In this document: positions 22,364 to 31,903 of the stretch, piece by piece
Layout: each line of letters begins with the position of its first letter
Position numbering within the stretch: position 1 is the first letter of the stretch
DNA from: Bisbaumannia pacifica
Lineage (GTDB): Bacteria; Pseudomonadota; Gammaproteobacteria; Pseudomonadales; Halomonadaceae
NCBI RefSeq assembly: GCF_007989625.1
Contig: NZ_BJUK01000003.1
Location: forward strand, 1-64,000
DNA: 64,000 bases
Direction: 5' to 3'
Translations under genes and position numbers: made by a program
Notes under the pieces: generated by a model
The model's database searches: none
The model's input: only the letters and a program-made list of their open reading frames with translations
Told to the model about the DNA's origin: nothing

Positions 22364-22675
22364 ATGAGCAACCCGATCTTCGACAAGCTTCACTCCCGCT
22401 TCGATACCGCTGCCGCCCAGGGCATGGACGAAGTCTTCCAGTTCAACTTTACCGATACCGACAACCACTACCTGGCGGTCAAGGACGGCGAGCTCGATAT
22501 CCAGCAGGGCGATCACGACGCCCCCTCGGTTACCCTGAGCCTCTCCACCGATACCCTCAAGGGCGTGATGAGCGGCGAGATCAACGGCATGAGCGCCTTT
22601 ATGACCGGCAAGCTCAAGGCCACCGGCAATGTGATGCTGGCCACCCGCCTGACCAGCCTCTTTCCCAGGGGCTAA
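22364..22675 (+). CDS. SCP2 sterol-binding-domain protein
   Basis: The 103-aa cytoplasmic protein is a stand-alone SCP2 domain: FDTAAAQGMDEVFQFNFTD, then VKDGELDIQQGDHDAPSVTL and the hallmark GVMSGEINGMSAFMTGKLKA. This fold binds fatty acyl chains or other lipids in a hydrophobic tunnel, so a role in lipid or acyl-CoA handling is likely. The PsrA-like operator in its promoter supports a link to fatty-acid metabolism. It is monocistronic and ends at a hairpin. Confidence 0.88.
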   Translation: MSNPIFDKLHSRFDTAAAQGMDEVFQFNFTDTDNHYLAVKDGELDIQQGDHDAPSVTLSLSTDTLKGVMSGEINGMSAFMTGKLKATGNVMLATRLTSLFPRG

Positions 22676-22680
22676 AGCCC

Positions 22681-22711
22681 CAAGACACGCCGCCTGCGGG
22701 CGGCATGTCTT
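22681..22711 (+). terminator. Hairpin after the SCP2 gene
   Basis: CAAGACA and TGTCTTG with internal GCCGCC/GGCGGC form a long imperfect stem directly after the stop codon. The T tract is missing, so it may act with Rho or only protect the 3' end. Confidence 0.5.
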
Positions 22712-22778
22712 GACCGCCCCCGCATCTTATTGAGGCATGCGCCTCGCTCGCGACGGACGCGGCCTCGGAGTCGCTGAC

Positions 22779-23549
22779 CTAGCGCCCTCCCACCGCCTTG
22801 AGATGCGTCTCGATCAAGGCGCGGGAAATCGAGTAGAGCGGCGGCAGCTGAGGCAGCCGCCGCGGCGTGAACCAGGCCGCATCGACGATCTCCTCGCCGT
22901 CGATGCGAATTCGCCGACTCGCCGCCTCGGCGAAGAAGCCCAGCATCAGCGCATGAGGAAAGGGCCAGGCCTGGCTCTTGAAGTAGCTGACCCGTCCCAC
23001 CGTCAGCCCCACCTCCTCGAAGATCTCCCGACGCACCGCCTCCTCCGCCGCCTCCCCAGGTTCGATAAATCCCGCCAGGGTCGAATAGCGTCCCGGCGGA
23101 AAACGCGGGCTACGCGCCAGCAACAGCTCGTCGCCATGGGTCACCAGGGTGATGATACAAGGCGAGATGCGCGGATAATTGCGGTGCCCGCAACTCGGAC
23201 AAGCCATGGCGAACTCATGTTCGAGCGCGCTTGCCCGGCTGCCGCAGCGCCCGCAGAAGCGGTGATTACGGTACCAGTGGCCGACCTGCAGGGCCGTGGA
23301 GAGCAGGCCGAAGTGCGACTCGGGGAGCCGCCCCAGCCAACCGCGCCCGTCTAGCCAGGCCTCGCCTGGCTCGGCCTCCAGGGCCAGGGCCACCGGGACA
23401 TCCTCCCAGTAGCCGAGCGCAATGGCGTCCTCGGGCCAGGGAGCCGACGAGCGCAGGATCCCCGCCTCGGCCCCCGGGGCGATGCGCCCCTGGGCCAGAC
23501 GGATCAGGTAGCCTTGCGTGGCGCCCTGCGGGCGATCACGACGAAACAT
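22779..23549 (-). CDS. nudC: NADH pyrophosphatase / RNA-deNADding Nudix hydrolase
   Basis: The 256-aa protein hydrolyses NAD(H) to NMN(H) and AMP and can remove NAD caps from RNA. It has an N-terminal domain, a zinc ribbon (FCGRCGSRASALEHEFAMAC followed by PSCGH), a Nudix box (GFIEPGEAAEEAVRREIFEE) and the family signature SQAWPFPHALMLGF. Length matches E. coli NudC (257 aa). Its start at 23549 overlaps the end of dnaQ by 14 nt, so the two are probably co-transcribed and coupled. Confidence 0.93.
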   Translation of the reverse strand: MFRRDRPQGATQGYLIRLAQGRIAPGAEAGILRSSAPWPEDAIALGYWEDVPVALALEAEPGEAWLDGRGWLGRLPESHFGLLSTALQVGHWYRNHRFCGRCGSRASALEHEFAMACPSCGHRNYPRISPCIITLVTHGDELLLARSPRFPPGRYSTLAGFIEPGEAAEEAVRREIFEEVGLTVGRVSYFKSQAWPFPHALMLGFFAEAASRRIRIDGEEIVDAAWFTPRRLPQLPPLYSISRALIETHLKAVGGR

Positions 23550-24291
23550 CGCCGCCCTCCAGCCGATCCCAGACGCACTCGCCGGCGGCCTGGCGGATCG
23601 CCTCCAGCTTGGCCCGGTGGGCGGCGAGCTCGGCCTCGCTGGGCGCCACCACCGCCAGCCGCGGACGCGCCGACGAGAGCCGACGAATGCCGCCGCTGGT
23701 GCCAGCCTGGGCGTCGCCGCCCTCCTCCTCGCCGCTGGCATCCAGTGTCAGGGCGGTCTGGCCACCGGTCATCGCCAGATAGACCTCGGCGAGGATCTCC
23801 GCATCCAGCAGGGCGCCGTGGAGTACCCGGCGACCATTGTCGATGTCGTAGCGCTTGCACAGGGCATCCAAGTTGTTGCGCTGCCCCGGGTGCTTGTCCC
23901 TGGCCATCTTCAGGGTATCGAGGATGCCGCAGTGCTCGGCCACCGGGCCGAGCCGCGGTTCCCCCCGCCGGTCATTGAGCAGGCCGAACTCGTGGTCGAT
24001 AAAGCCCACGTCGAAGGCGGCGTTATGGATCACCAACTCGGCGCCGCGGATAAATTCCCAGAACTCGTCGGCGACTTCGGCGAAGCGCGGTTCATCGGCG
24101 ACCCGTTGGTTGGTGATGCCGTGGACCTCGATGGCCTCGGCCTCGATCTCCCGCTCGGGGTTGATGAACTGGTGGTAGGTGCGGCCGGTGAAGCGGCGGT
24201 TGACCATCTCCACGCAGCCGATCTCGATCAGCCGATGCCCCTCTTTGGGGTCGATGCCGGTGGTCTCGGTATCCAGCACGATCTGACGCAT
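23536..24291 (-). CDS. dnaQ: DNA polymerase III epsilon subunit, proofreading exonuclease
   Basis: The 251-aa protein is the 3'-5' exonuclease of the replicase. The DEDDh residues are visible: Asp and Glu in VLDTETTG, Asp in HNAAFDVGFID, and His/Asp in LHGALLDAEILAEVY. A beta-clamp binding motif (QTALTL) follows, then a C-terminal segment for the alpha subunit. The order yafS-rnhA-dnaQ matches E. coli except that rnhA and dnaQ are on the same strand here. It ends inside nudC. Confidence 0.95.
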   Translation of the reverse strand: MRQIVLDTETTGIDPKEGHRLIEIGCVEMVNRRFTGRTYHQFINPEREIEAEAIEVHGITNQRVADEPRFAEVADEFWEFIRGAELVIHNAAFDVGFIDHEFGLLNDRRGEPRLGPVAEHCGILDTLKMARDKHPGQRNNLDALCKRYDIDNGRRVLHGALLDAEILAEVYLAMTGGQTALTLDASGEEEGGDAQAGTSGGIRRLSSARPRLAVVAPSEAELAAHRAKLEAIRQAAGECVWDRLEGGDVSS

Positions 24292-24293
24292 GC

Positions 24294-24767
24294 TTAGTCT
24301 CCCTGATCGACGGCCTGGGCCGCGTCGATGGCTTCGTTGGCCAGGCTATCGGCCCGTTCGTTGCCGGGGTGGCCGCTGTGCCCCTTGACCCAGTGCCACG
24401 CCACCTGGTGGCGTTCGCTCTCGGCCAGCAGCGCCCGCCATAGCTCGGCGTTCTTGACCGGCTGCTTGGCGGCGGTCTTCCAGCCGCGCTTCTGCCAGCC
24501 GTGGATCCACTCGGTGATCCCCTTGCGCAGGTACTGGGAGTCGGTCCACAGCTCGACGCGACAGGGGCGCTTGAGCTCGCGCAGGGCCATGATGGCGGCC
24601 ATCAGCTCCATGCGATTATTGGTGGTCTCGGCCTCGAAGCCCTTGAGGGTCTTCTCATGGGGGCCGCTCTTGAGCACGGCGCCCCAGCCGCCGGGGCCCG
24701 GATTGCCGCGGCAGGCGCCGTCGGTATAGATGGTCACGGCGGGACTCGCCTGGGGGGAATCAGTCAA
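24294..24767 (-). CDS. rnhA: Chromosomal ribonuclease HI
   Basis: The 157-aa RNase HI removes RNA from RNA-DNA hybrids, including R-loops. The active site is complete: Asp in [12 protein letters not shown], Glu in NNRMELMAA, Asp in LWTDSQYL, His in [14 protein letters not shown] and the last Asp there. The basic protrusion [18 protein letters not shown] is standard. It overlaps the yafS-like gene by 8 nt upstream and stops 2 nt before the dnaQ start, an operon. The right-hand element carries a diverged second copy at 8457-8993. Confidence 0.95.
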   Translation of the reverse strand: MTDSPQASPAVTIYTDGACRGNPGPGGWGAVLKSGPHEKTLKGFEAETTNNRMELMAAIMALRELKRPCRVELWTDSQYLRKGITEWIHGWQKRGWKTAAKQPVKNAELWRALLAESERHQVAWHWVKGHSGHPGNERADSLANEAIDAAQAVDQGD

Positions 24768-25539
24768 CCTCGATCTTCCTGTCGCTGCGGGATTGGCGGG
24801 TCAGCCGGGTGGCCGAACCCAGGGAGTGGCCGCCGAGGGCGGCATCCAGGCTGAAGCGCGGGCGCTGCACCTGGGCCGGCATGGCACGCCGCCGGGCGCG
24901 AATCATGAAGCTATCGCCCAGGGGCAGGTTATGGCGCCGCCCCAGGGCCTCCAGGCTCGCATTGTGTGGCGTCGTCCCCGGCAGATGAAAGCCGCAATAG
25001 TCTATCCGTTCGGTCTCGAAGTCGACAAATGTCAGCCAGTCCTTGAGCCGTCCCGGGCCCCGCCAGGCCCCCCGCCAGGGCGGCTGGCGCCGGCGCCGCG
25101 TCCACAGCCGCGAGAGTCCCGCCGGGCCCAGGGGCAGCCAGCCGATCAACATCAGGCGCCCGCCATCGGCGGTGACCCGGGCGGCCTCCTGCAGCAGGTG
25201 ATGAGGGTCCGCCACCACCTCCAGCAGATGATGGATCACCACCAGTTGCAGGCAGCCATCGGGCAGCGGCAGGCGGTCCGGCTGGCACACCAGGGTCGAG
25301 GGGCCCTCGGCAAGCTCCCGGGTCGGCGACCAGCGCAGGGTATGGCGCACCGGACACATATCGGTGAGCGAGGGCGCCATGCTCAGCTCCAGGCTATGGG
25401 CCCCATGCAGCGCCTCGCAGGCGGGCCCCAGGCAGGCCCGCTCGGCGCGCCACAGGGCACTACCGGCCTTCGAGGCCCAGAAACGACGCCCCTCGCGCAC
25501 CCGTTCCGGCAGTGAGATCGTCCTTTGCGAATTTGACAC
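24760..25539 (-). CDS. SAM-dependent methyltransferase, YafS-like
   Basis: The 259-aa class I methyltransferase-like protein has a weak SAM-binding region ([12 protein letters not shown]), then [20 protein letters not shown] and [16 protein letters not shown]. The glycine-rich loop typical of the family is poorly kept. In E. coli the homologous yafS lies between gloB and rnhA, as here. The substrate is unknown. It is divergent from gloB with a 196-bp promoter region between them, and its end overlaps rnhA. Confidence 0.82.
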   Translation of the reverse strand: MSNSQRTISLPERVREGRRFWASKAGSALWRAERACLGPACEALHGAHSLELSMAPSLTDMCPVRHTLRWSPTRELAEGPSTLVCQPDRLPLPDGCLQLVVIHHLLEVVADPHHLLQEAARVTADGGRLMLIGWLPLGPAGLSRLWTRRRRQPPWRGAWRGPGRLKDWLTFVDFETERIDYCGFHLPGTTPHNASLEALGRRHNLPLGDSFMIRARRRAMPAQVQRPRFSLDAALGGHSLGSATRLTRQSRSDRKIEVD

Positions 25540-25735
25540 GGCGCGGCGAAGCCTCCAAAGTGTGCGATTTTGTGGGCCAGATCCCTGACGTTAAGCGCCT
25601 GACATCGAGCAGCATGGGCCATCGACAGGTGAGCGGACTGGCCTCTCGAGTTTCGAGTCGAACAGACCGTGATCCCCGACCGGCGCGACCAGGACGAGCC
25701 TGCGCGCCCCTAGCCTCTGTGAGGAAGGCGATGCC

Positions 25736-26503
25736 ATGTTGAGCGTGACACCGATTCCTGCCTTCAATGACAACTATATCTGGCTTTTGCGGGAAGATTC
25801 GACCTCCCGCGCCGCCGTGGTCGATCCCGGCGATGCTACCCCGGTCATCGAGGCCCTGGAGCGCGACGGCCTGAGCCTCGATGCCATCCTGATCACCCAC
25901 CACCACGCCGATCATACCGGTGGCCTGGCGGAGCTGATCGCGCGCTACTCGCCGAGGGTCTACGGCCCGGACAACCCGCGCATCTCCGGCATCGACGAGC
26001 GCCTCGGCGAAGGCGACGAATGCCGCGTGCTGGGGCGTCGCTTCGAGGTCATGGCGGTGCCGGGGCACACCCTGGATCATATCGCCTTCTTCGCCCCGGG
26101 GGTGCCGCCCCTGCTGTTCTGTGGCGACACCCTCTTCTCGGCGGGTTGCGGCCGGCTCTTCGAGGGCCGCCCCGAGCAGATGTTCGACTCCCTGACCCGG
26201 CTGGCGGCCCTGCCGGGAGAGACCCTGGTGTTCGCCGCCCACGAATACACCCTGGCCAATCTGCGCTTCGCCCTGGCCGCCGACCCGAACAACGCCGACC
26301 TGCAGGCCTACCAGGCGCAGTGCGAGCAGGCCCGGGCCCTGGACCGCCCCACCCTGCCCAGTACCCTGGAGCAGGAACGGCGCATCAACCCCTTTCTGCG
26401 CGGTCATGACGCCGAGGTTCAGCGTCACGCCGCCGCCCAGGGCCACGCCGGTGATGCCCTGAGTACCTTCACCACCCTGCGATCCTGGAAGGATCGCTTC
26501 TGA
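25736..26503 (+). CDS. gloB: Hydroxyacylglutathione hydrolase, glyoxalase II
   Basis: The 255-aa metallo-beta-lactamase-fold enzyme hydrolyses S-lactoylglutathione, the second step of methylglyoxal detoxification. The metal motif THHHADHTGG, the second His in VPGHTLDH, the bridging Asp in FCGDTLFSAGCGRLFEG and the third His in AAHEYTLANLRFA are all present. The C-terminal glutathione-binding helices carry RINPFLRG. It is divergent from the yafS-like gene, and mltD starts 49 nt downstream on the same strand. Confidence 0.95.
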   Translation: MLSVTPIPAFNDNYIWLLREDSTSRAAVVDPGDATPVIEALERDGLSLDAILITHHHADHTGGLAELIARYSPRVYGPDNPRISGIDERLGEGDECRVLGRRFEVMAVPGHTLDHIAFFAPGVPPLLFCGDTLFSAGCGRLFEGRPEQMFDSLTRLAALPGETLVFAAHEYTLANLRFALAADPNNADLQAYQAQCEQARALDRPTLPSTLEQERRINPFLRGHDAEVQRHAAAQGHAGDALSTFTTLRSWKDRF

Positions 26504-26552
26504 CGATGCCCATGGACGCCCTCTGCCATCGCGCCCACGAGGACACGCCTAG

Positions 26553-27728
26553 ATGACCTATCGTACTCACCGCCGCCTGGTCCTTGGCCTGGCGGTGACC
26601 CTGCTCGGCCTATCGCTGGCCGCCGCCGGCGCCCAGAGCGGTAACCCGCGACTGTCGGCGACGACGCAAGATGCGACCCCGCTGGACGGCGGCCACTTCT
26701 GGGACGCCCTGGCCCTGGAACCCCAGCCCAGCGACGTCTGGTCGCGCCTGCGTGGCCAACTGGCCTGGCAGGAGAAGATCGACCACCCCCGGGTGCAGGA
26801 GTGGATCGCCCACTACAGCGCCAGCCCCCACAATATCGAGGAGATCACCGAGCGGGCACGCCCCTGGATGAGCTGGATCCTCGATCGCCTGCAGGATCGC
26901 GACCTGCCCGCCGAGATCGCCCTGCTGCCCTTCGTGGAGAGCTCATTCGATCCCACCGCCGGCAGCCACCGCGGCGCCCGGGGGCTCTGGCAGTTCATGC
27001 CACGCACCGGCGACTCCCTGGGACTGCGCCGCAATCGTCACTACGATGGCCGCCTCGACGTGGTGGCCTCGACCCGCGCGGCCCTGGACTATATCGAGCA
27101 GCAGGCCGAACGCTGGTACGAGGGCGATCTGCTGCTCTCGCTGGCCGCCTACAATGCCGGCGCCGGCACCGTCAATCGGGCCCGCCGCGCCGCCGGGGCG
27201 GACAGCGACTACTGGGCGCTGAATCTGCCCAGCGAGACCATGAACTATGTGCCCAAGCTGCTGGCCATCGCCGCCATCATCAACGAGCCCGAACGTTACG
27301 GCGTGGCCCTGCCGGAGATCGAGGACGCCCCCGCCTTCGCTAGGGTGACGGTCGACCGCCCCCTGGCACTCAACGAGGCCGCTCGCCTGGCCGGGGTCAG
27401 CCACGAGACCCTGGCGGCCCTCAACCCCGGGGTCCTCAATGGCAGCCACAATCCCGCCAACACCCCGGTACTGCTGGTGCCCAGCGACAACGCCGAGCGC
27501 CTGGTGGCACGCCTGACCCGTTCGACACCGAGCGCCCCGAGCCTGGCCACTGCCGGTGGCTGGCAGCAGTACGTGGTGCGCCGCGGCGACAACCTCTCCG
27601 CCATCGCCAGCCGCTTCGCCACCTCGGTCAGCCAGCTGCGCCGGCGCAATGGCCTGGACGACGACACCCTCCAGGTCGGCCAGACCCTGCGCGTGCCGGC
27701 CCAGCAGCTCGCCGCCAACCGTAGCTAG
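26553..27728 (+). CDS. mltD: Membrane-bound lytic murein transglycosylase D
   Basis: The 391-aa exported enzyme cleaves peptidoglycan glycan strands. A signal peptide (RLVLGLAVTLLGLSLAAAGA) is followed by a family 23 lytic transglycosylase domain with the catalytic Glu in LPFVESSFDP, then GARGLWQFMPRTGDSLGL and SLAAYNAGAGTVNRARR. A degenerate and a clear LysM repeat follow (YVVRRGDNLSAIASRFATSV). Unlike E. coli MltD there is no lipobox Cys, so this copy is probably soluble or held by LysM binding alone. It lies after gloB as in many gammaproteobacteria and ends at a strong terminator. Confidence 0.92.
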   Translation: MTYRTHRRLVLGLAVTLLGLSLAAAGAQSGNPRLSATTQDATPLDGGHFWDALALEPQPSDVWSRLRGQLAWQEKIDHPRVQEWIAHYSASPHNIEEITERARPWMSWILDRLQDRDLPAEIALLPFVESSFDPTAGSHRGARGLWQFMPRTGDSLGLRRNRHYDGRLDVVASTRAALDYIEQQAERWYEGDLLLSLAAYNAGAGTVNRARRAAGADSDYWALNLPSETMNYVPKLLAIAAIINEPERYGVALPEIEDAPAFARVTVDRPLALNEAARLAGVSHETLAALNPGVLNGSHNPANTPVLLVPSDNAERLVARLTRSTPSAPSLATAGGWQQYVVRRGDNLSAIASRFATSVSQLRRRNGLDDDTLQVGQTLRVPAQQLAANRS

Positions 27729-27787
27729 CCATCGACGAGCCAGCCCGCCGGCACCATGGGCGCAGCTAGCCCCCGATGCCCAACCCG

Positions 27788-27817
27788 AGCCCCGGCGATA
27801 TCGCCGGGGCTTTTTTT
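27788..27817 (+). terminator. mltD terminator
   Basis: A 24-nt perfect palindrome with arms AGCCCCGGCGAT/ATCGCCGGGGCT is followed by a run of T. This is a strong Rho-independent terminator. Confidence 0.88.
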
Positions 27818-27919
27818 GGGTTCATCACAACTCGGCGTGAAGGCCGGATTGGCCTGCCCCCCTGACCCCGGGCCGCGGTTCCGGGTAGACTAGCCCCGGT
27901 CGTTTATCCGGGAGTGATC

Positions 27920-29758
27920 ATGTTAGGGATACCCATGCCGCGTGCCGGGCTGCTCGCCCTATTGAGCCTGATGCTCGCCTCCGCCCTGGCGGCCCAGGAG
28001 CCGGCCCCCGCCCCGGTGCATGGCCTGGCGCTCTACGGGGCGCCGGCCCTGCCGGCAGATTTCACGCATTTCCCCTACGTGAATCCCGACGCGCCCCGCG
28101 GCGGCAGCCTGACCCGCGCCGCGGTGGGCGACAGCTTCGACTCCACCAACCCCTTTATCCTCCGCGGCACCCCGGCGGCGGGCCTCTCCCAGACCTATGA
28201 CACCCTGACCACCGCCAACCCCGACGAGCCCTTCAGCGTCTATGGCCTGATCGCCGAACGCCTGATCCTCGACCCCGAGCGGCGTTGGATCGAGTACCGG
28301 CTGCGCCCCGAGGCGCGCTTCCACGACGGCGAACCGATCACCGCCGAGGACGTGGCCTTCAGCTTCGAGCTGCTGATGGAGGACGGTACCCCCAGCTACC
28401 GCAGCTATTACGCCGAGGTGACCGGCGTCGAGGTGCTCGGCCCCCGACGGGTGCGCTTCACCTTCGTCGACAACGCCTCCCGGGAGCTGCCGCTGATCCT
28501 CGGCGACCTGCCGATCCTGCCCAGGCACTACTGGGCAAGCCGCGACTTCGCCTCACCGAGCCTCGAGGCCCACCCCGGCTCTGGACCCTATCGCATCGCC
28601 CGGGTCGAGCCGGGCCGGCGCATCGTCTACGAACGAGTGGCGGACTACTGGGGCGAGGGGCTGCCGGTCAACCGTGGGCGACATAACATCGAGCGCCTGG
28701 TCTACGACTACTTCCGCGACCGGGACATCGCCATGGAGGCCTTCAAGGCGGGACTGCTGGACCTGCGCATCGACGCCCGCGCCGCCACCTGGGCGACCGG
28801 CTACGACTTTCCCGCCTACCAGGATGGCTCGGTGCGCCGCCTGACCATCCCCGACGGCACTCCCGCCACCCTTCAGGGCTATGTCTTCAACTTGCGCCAG
28901 GAACGCTTCCAGGACCCGCGGGTCCGCGAGGCGCTGTCGCTGACCTTCGATTTCCCCTGGCTCAACGCCAACCTCTTCTACGATAGCTATGCGCGCACCC
29001 AGAGCGCCTTCCAGAACTCCGAGCTGGCCGCCCGCGGCCTGCCCTCCGAGGCCGAGCTGGCCCTGCTCGAACCCTGGCGCGAGCACCTCGACCCGCGCGT
29101 CTTCGACGAGCCCATGCCGCTGGCCGAGCCCGAGGGTCTGCGCGAGCGGCTACGCCGGGCCCATGACTTACTGCTGGAGGCGGGCTACGTCTACCGGGAC
29201 CGGCGCCTGGTCCATGGCGAGAGCGGCGAGCCGCTGCGCCTGGAGATGCTGCTCTTCGATACCGGCATGGAGCGGGTCGCCCAGCCGATGCTGCGCAACA
29301 TGGCGCGCCTGGGGGTGGAGACCCGCATCCGCATCGTAGACGTCAACCAGTACCTCAACCGGCTGCGCGGCTTCGACTTCGACATGGTCACCAGCCAGTT
29401 CCCCCAGTCCAACAACCCGGGCAACGAGCAGCGCAGCTACTGGACCAGCGAGGCCGCCGAGACGCCCCTGGCGCGCAACCTGATGGGACTCGCCGACCCC
29501 GCGGTGGATGCCCTGGTGGAGGGGCTGATCCGCGCCGACAGCCGCGAGGCATTGATCGCGCATACCCGGGCCCTGGACCGGGTGCTGCGCCTGAGCTTCG
29601 CGATCATTCCCCACTACCACTCCGGCGAGACGCGCCTGGCGCTGTGGGACAAGTTCGGCCATCCCCAGCCCTTCCCCCGCTACGGCAACGACTTCGCTGC
29701 CTGGTGGGTCGACCCCGAGCGGGCCGCCGAGATCACCCGCCGCCAGCGCGGCCGCTAG
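27920..29758 (+). CDS. yejA: Peptide ABC transporter, periplasmic binding protein
   Basis: The 612-aa family 5 solute-binding protein starts with a signal peptide ([15 protein letters not shown]). The binding domain shows [58 protein letters not shown] and [20 protein letters not shown], all features of YejA. It delivers peptides (in relatives, microcin C and antimicrobial peptides) to YejBEF. The ATG at 27920 follows GGGAG by 5 nt; a GTG 6 nt earlier is less likely. It is the first gene of a four-gene operon. Confidence 0.92.
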   Translation: MLGIPMPRAGLLALLSLMLASALAAQEPAPAPVHGLALYGAPALPADFTHFPYVNPDAPRGGSLTRAAVGDSFDSTNPFILRGTPAAGLSQTYDTLTTANPDEPFSVYGLIAERLILDPERRWIEYRLRPEARFHDGEPITAEDVAFSFELLMEDGTPSYRSYYAEVTGVEVLGPRRVRFTFVDNASRELPLILGDLPILPRHYWASRDFASPSLEAHPGSGPYRIARVEPGRRIVYERVADYWGEGLPVNRGRHNIERLVYDYFRDRDIAMEAFKAGLLDLRIDARAATWATGYDFPAYQDGSVRRLTIPDGTPATLQGYVFNLRQERFQDPRVREALSLTFDFPWLNANLFYDSYARTQSAFQNSELAARGLPSEAELALLEPWREHLDPRVFDEPMPLAEPEGLRERLRRAHDLLLEAGYVYRDRRLVHGESGEPLRLEMLLFDTGMERVAQPMLRNMARLGVETRIRIVDVNQYLNRLRGFDFDMVTSQFPQSNNPGNEQRSYWTSEAAETPLARNLMGLADPAVDALVEGLIRADSREALIAHTRALDRVLRLSFAIIPHYHSGETRLALWDKFGHPQPFPRYGNDFAAWWVDPERAAEITRRQRGR

Positions 29759-29775
29759 CCCGAGGAGAAGCGTCC

Positions 29776-30849
29776 ATGGCCAGCTATACCCTGCGCCGCC
29801 TGCTGCTGATGATTCCCACCCTGCTGGGCATCCTGCTGCTCAATTTCGTGATCGTTCAGGCCGCCCCGGGCGGCCCCATCGATCAGCTGCTGGCGCGCTT
29901 CGAGGGCCTGGATGCCGGCGCCAGCACCCGCCTCGACATGGGCGGTGGTGAGGTGGTGGTCGAGAACGAATCGCGGGGCGCCCGGGGCATCGATCCCCAG
30001 TTCATCGAGCAGTTGGAGGCCCAGTTCGGCTTCGATCGCCCCGCCCATGAGCGCTTTTTGGGAATGCTCGCCGACTATGCGCGCCTCGACTTCGGCGACA
30101 GCTTCTTCCGCGATCGCCCGGTGGTGGAACTGATCGTCGAGCGCCTGCCGGTGTCGATCTCCCTCGGCCTCTGGTCGACCCTGCTGGTCTATCTGATCTC
30201 GATTCCCCTGGGCATCCGCAAGGCGCTGCGCCACGGCTCGCGCTTCGATATCTGGAGCTCGTCACTGGTGATCGTCGGCTATGCCATCCCCGGCTTCCTG
30301 TTCGCGATACTCCTGATCGTGCTGTTCGCCGGCGGCAGCTACTGGGACCTCTTCCCGCTGCGCGGCCTGACCTCCCCGGACTTCGAGACGCTCTCCGCCT
30401 GGGGCAAGGTCAAGGACTACTTCTGGCACCTGGCGCTGCCGGTCACCGCCCTGACCATCGGCAGCTTCGCCACCCTGACCATGCTCACCAAGAACAGCTT
30501 CCTCGACGAGATCCACAAGCAGTACGTGCTGACCGCCCGGGCCAAGGGCGCCAGCGACCGGCGAGTGCTCTACGGCCATGTGTTCCGCAACGCCATGCTG
30601 ATCATCATCGCCGGGCTGCCGGCGGCCCTGGTGGGCATCTTCTTCACCGGCTCGCTGCTGATCGAGGTGATCTTCTCCCTGGAGGGGCTCGGCCTGCTCG
30701 GCTTCGAGGCGGTGATGCAACGCGACTACCCGGTGATCTTCGGCACCCTCTTCCTCTATACCCTGATCGGCCTGATCCTCAAGCTGATCTCCGACCTCAC
30801 CTATGTGTGGGTAGACCCGCGCATCGACTTCGAGACAAGGGAGTCCTGA
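29776..30849 (+). CDS. yejB: Peptide ABC transporter permease B
   Basis: The 357-aa inner-membrane permease has six membrane segments and the binding-protein-dependent EAA loop ([25 protein letters not shown] region). The large periplasmic insertion between segments 1 and 2 (residues of about 35-110), typical of YejB, is present. GAGGAG lies 8 nt before the ATG at 29776. The gene follows yejA by 17 nt and precedes yejE by 4 nt. Confidence 0.92.
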   Translation: MASYTLRRLLLMIPTLLGILLLNFVIVQAAPGGPIDQLLARFEGLDAGASTRLDMGGGEVVVENESRGARGIDPQFIEQLEAQFGFDRPAHERFLGMLADYARLDFGDSFFRDRPVVELIVERLPVSISLGLWSTLLVYLISIPLGIRKALRHGSRFDIWSSSLVIVGYAIPGFLFAILLIVLFAGGSYWDLFPLRGLTSPDFETLSAWGKVKDYFWHLALPVTALTIGSFATLTMLTKNSFLDEIHKQYVLTARAKGASDRRVLYGHVFRNAMLIIIAGLPAALVGIFFTGSLLIEVIFSLEGLGLLGFEAVMQRDYPVIFGTLFLYTLIGLILKLISDLTYVWVDPRIDFETRES

Positions 30850-30853
30850 GCCG

Positions 30854-31903
30854 ATGGCCCGCTTCGACCTCTCACCCATCGCCCGCCGCCGCCTGGCGGT
30901 GTTCCGCGGCAACCGCCGCGCCTGGTTCTCGCTGTGGCTGTTTACCGGCCTCTTCCTGGTCAGCCTGGCCGCCGAGCTGATCGCCAACGACAAACCCCTG
31001 GTGATGCGCTACGACGGCCAGTGGTATGTGCCGCTGCTGGTGGACTACCCGGAGACCGAGTTCGGCGGCTTCCTGCCCACCGGCACCGACTACCACGACC
31101 CCTTTATCCAGGCACGGATCGACGCCCACGGCTGGGCGCTGTGGCCGCCGATCCCCTTCGCCTACCAGACCCTCGACATGCAGATGCGCCGCCCCTCCCC
31201 GGCGCCACCGGACGGCCGCCACTGGCTGGGCACCGACGACCAGGGCCGCGACGTCCTGGCCCGGGTGATCTACGGCTTTCGCCTCTCGGTGGCCTTCGCC
31301 CTGGTGCTCACCGCCGGCTCCCTGGCCCTGGGCGTGCTGATCGGCGGCCTCCAGGGCTACTTCGGCGGCAAGGTGGACCTCTTCGGCCAGCGCCTCACCG
31401 AGATCTGGTCGGGGCTGCCGATGCTCTTCCTGCTGATCATCCTGGCCAGCCTGGTGGAGCCGAATATCTGGTGGCTGCTCGGCATCATGCTGCTGTTCTC
31501 CTGGCTGGGCATCGTCGACGTGGTGCGCGCCGAGTTCCTGCGCGCCCGCAACCTGGAGTACGTGCGTGCCGCCAGGGCCCTGGGCCTGCCCTCGCGGCTG
31601 GTGATGTGGCGCCATGTGCTGCCCAACGCCATGGTCGCCACCCTGACCTTCGTGCCTTTCCTGTTCACCGGCGCCATCACCACCCTCACCGCCCTGGACT
31701 TCCTCGGCTTCGGCCTGCCGCCGGGATCGCCGTCGCTGGGCGAGCTGGTGGCCCAGGGCAAGAACAACCTCCAGGCGCCCTGGCTCGGCATCACCGCCTT
31801 CGTCAGCCTGTCGCTGATGCTCTCGCTGCTGGTGTTTATCGGCGAGGGACTGCGCGACGCCTTCGACCCCCGTCACACGCCCCGGAGCGCCGACCATGCC
31901 TGA
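30854..31903 (+). CDS. yejE: Peptide ABC transporter permease E
   Basis: The 349-aa permease has an N-terminal membrane anchor (AWFSLWLFTGLFLVSLAAEL), a periplasmic domain with the YejE signature PFIQARIDAHGWALWPPIPF and HWLGTDDQGRDVLARVIYG, then the transport domain with EYVRAARALGLPSRLVMWRH as its EAA loop. It overlaps yejF by 8 nt, so the two proteins are translationally coupled. Confidence 0.92.
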   Translation: MARFDLSPIARRRLAVFRGNRRAWFSLWLFTGLFLVSLAAELIANDKPLVMRYDGQWYVPLLVDYPETEFGGFLPTGTDYHDPFIQARIDAHGWALWPPIPFAYQTLDMQMRRPSPAPPDGRHWLGTDDQGRDVLARVIYGFRLSVAFALVLTAGSLALGVLIGGLQGYFGGKVDLFGQRLTEIWSGLPMLFLLIILASLVEPNIWWLLGIMLLFSWLGIVDVVRAEFLRARNLEYVRAARALGLPSRLVMWRHVLPNAMVATLTFVPFLFTGAITTLTALDFLGFGLPPGSPSLGELVAQGKNNLQAPWLGITAFVSLSLMLSLLVFIGEGLRDAFDPRHTPRSADHA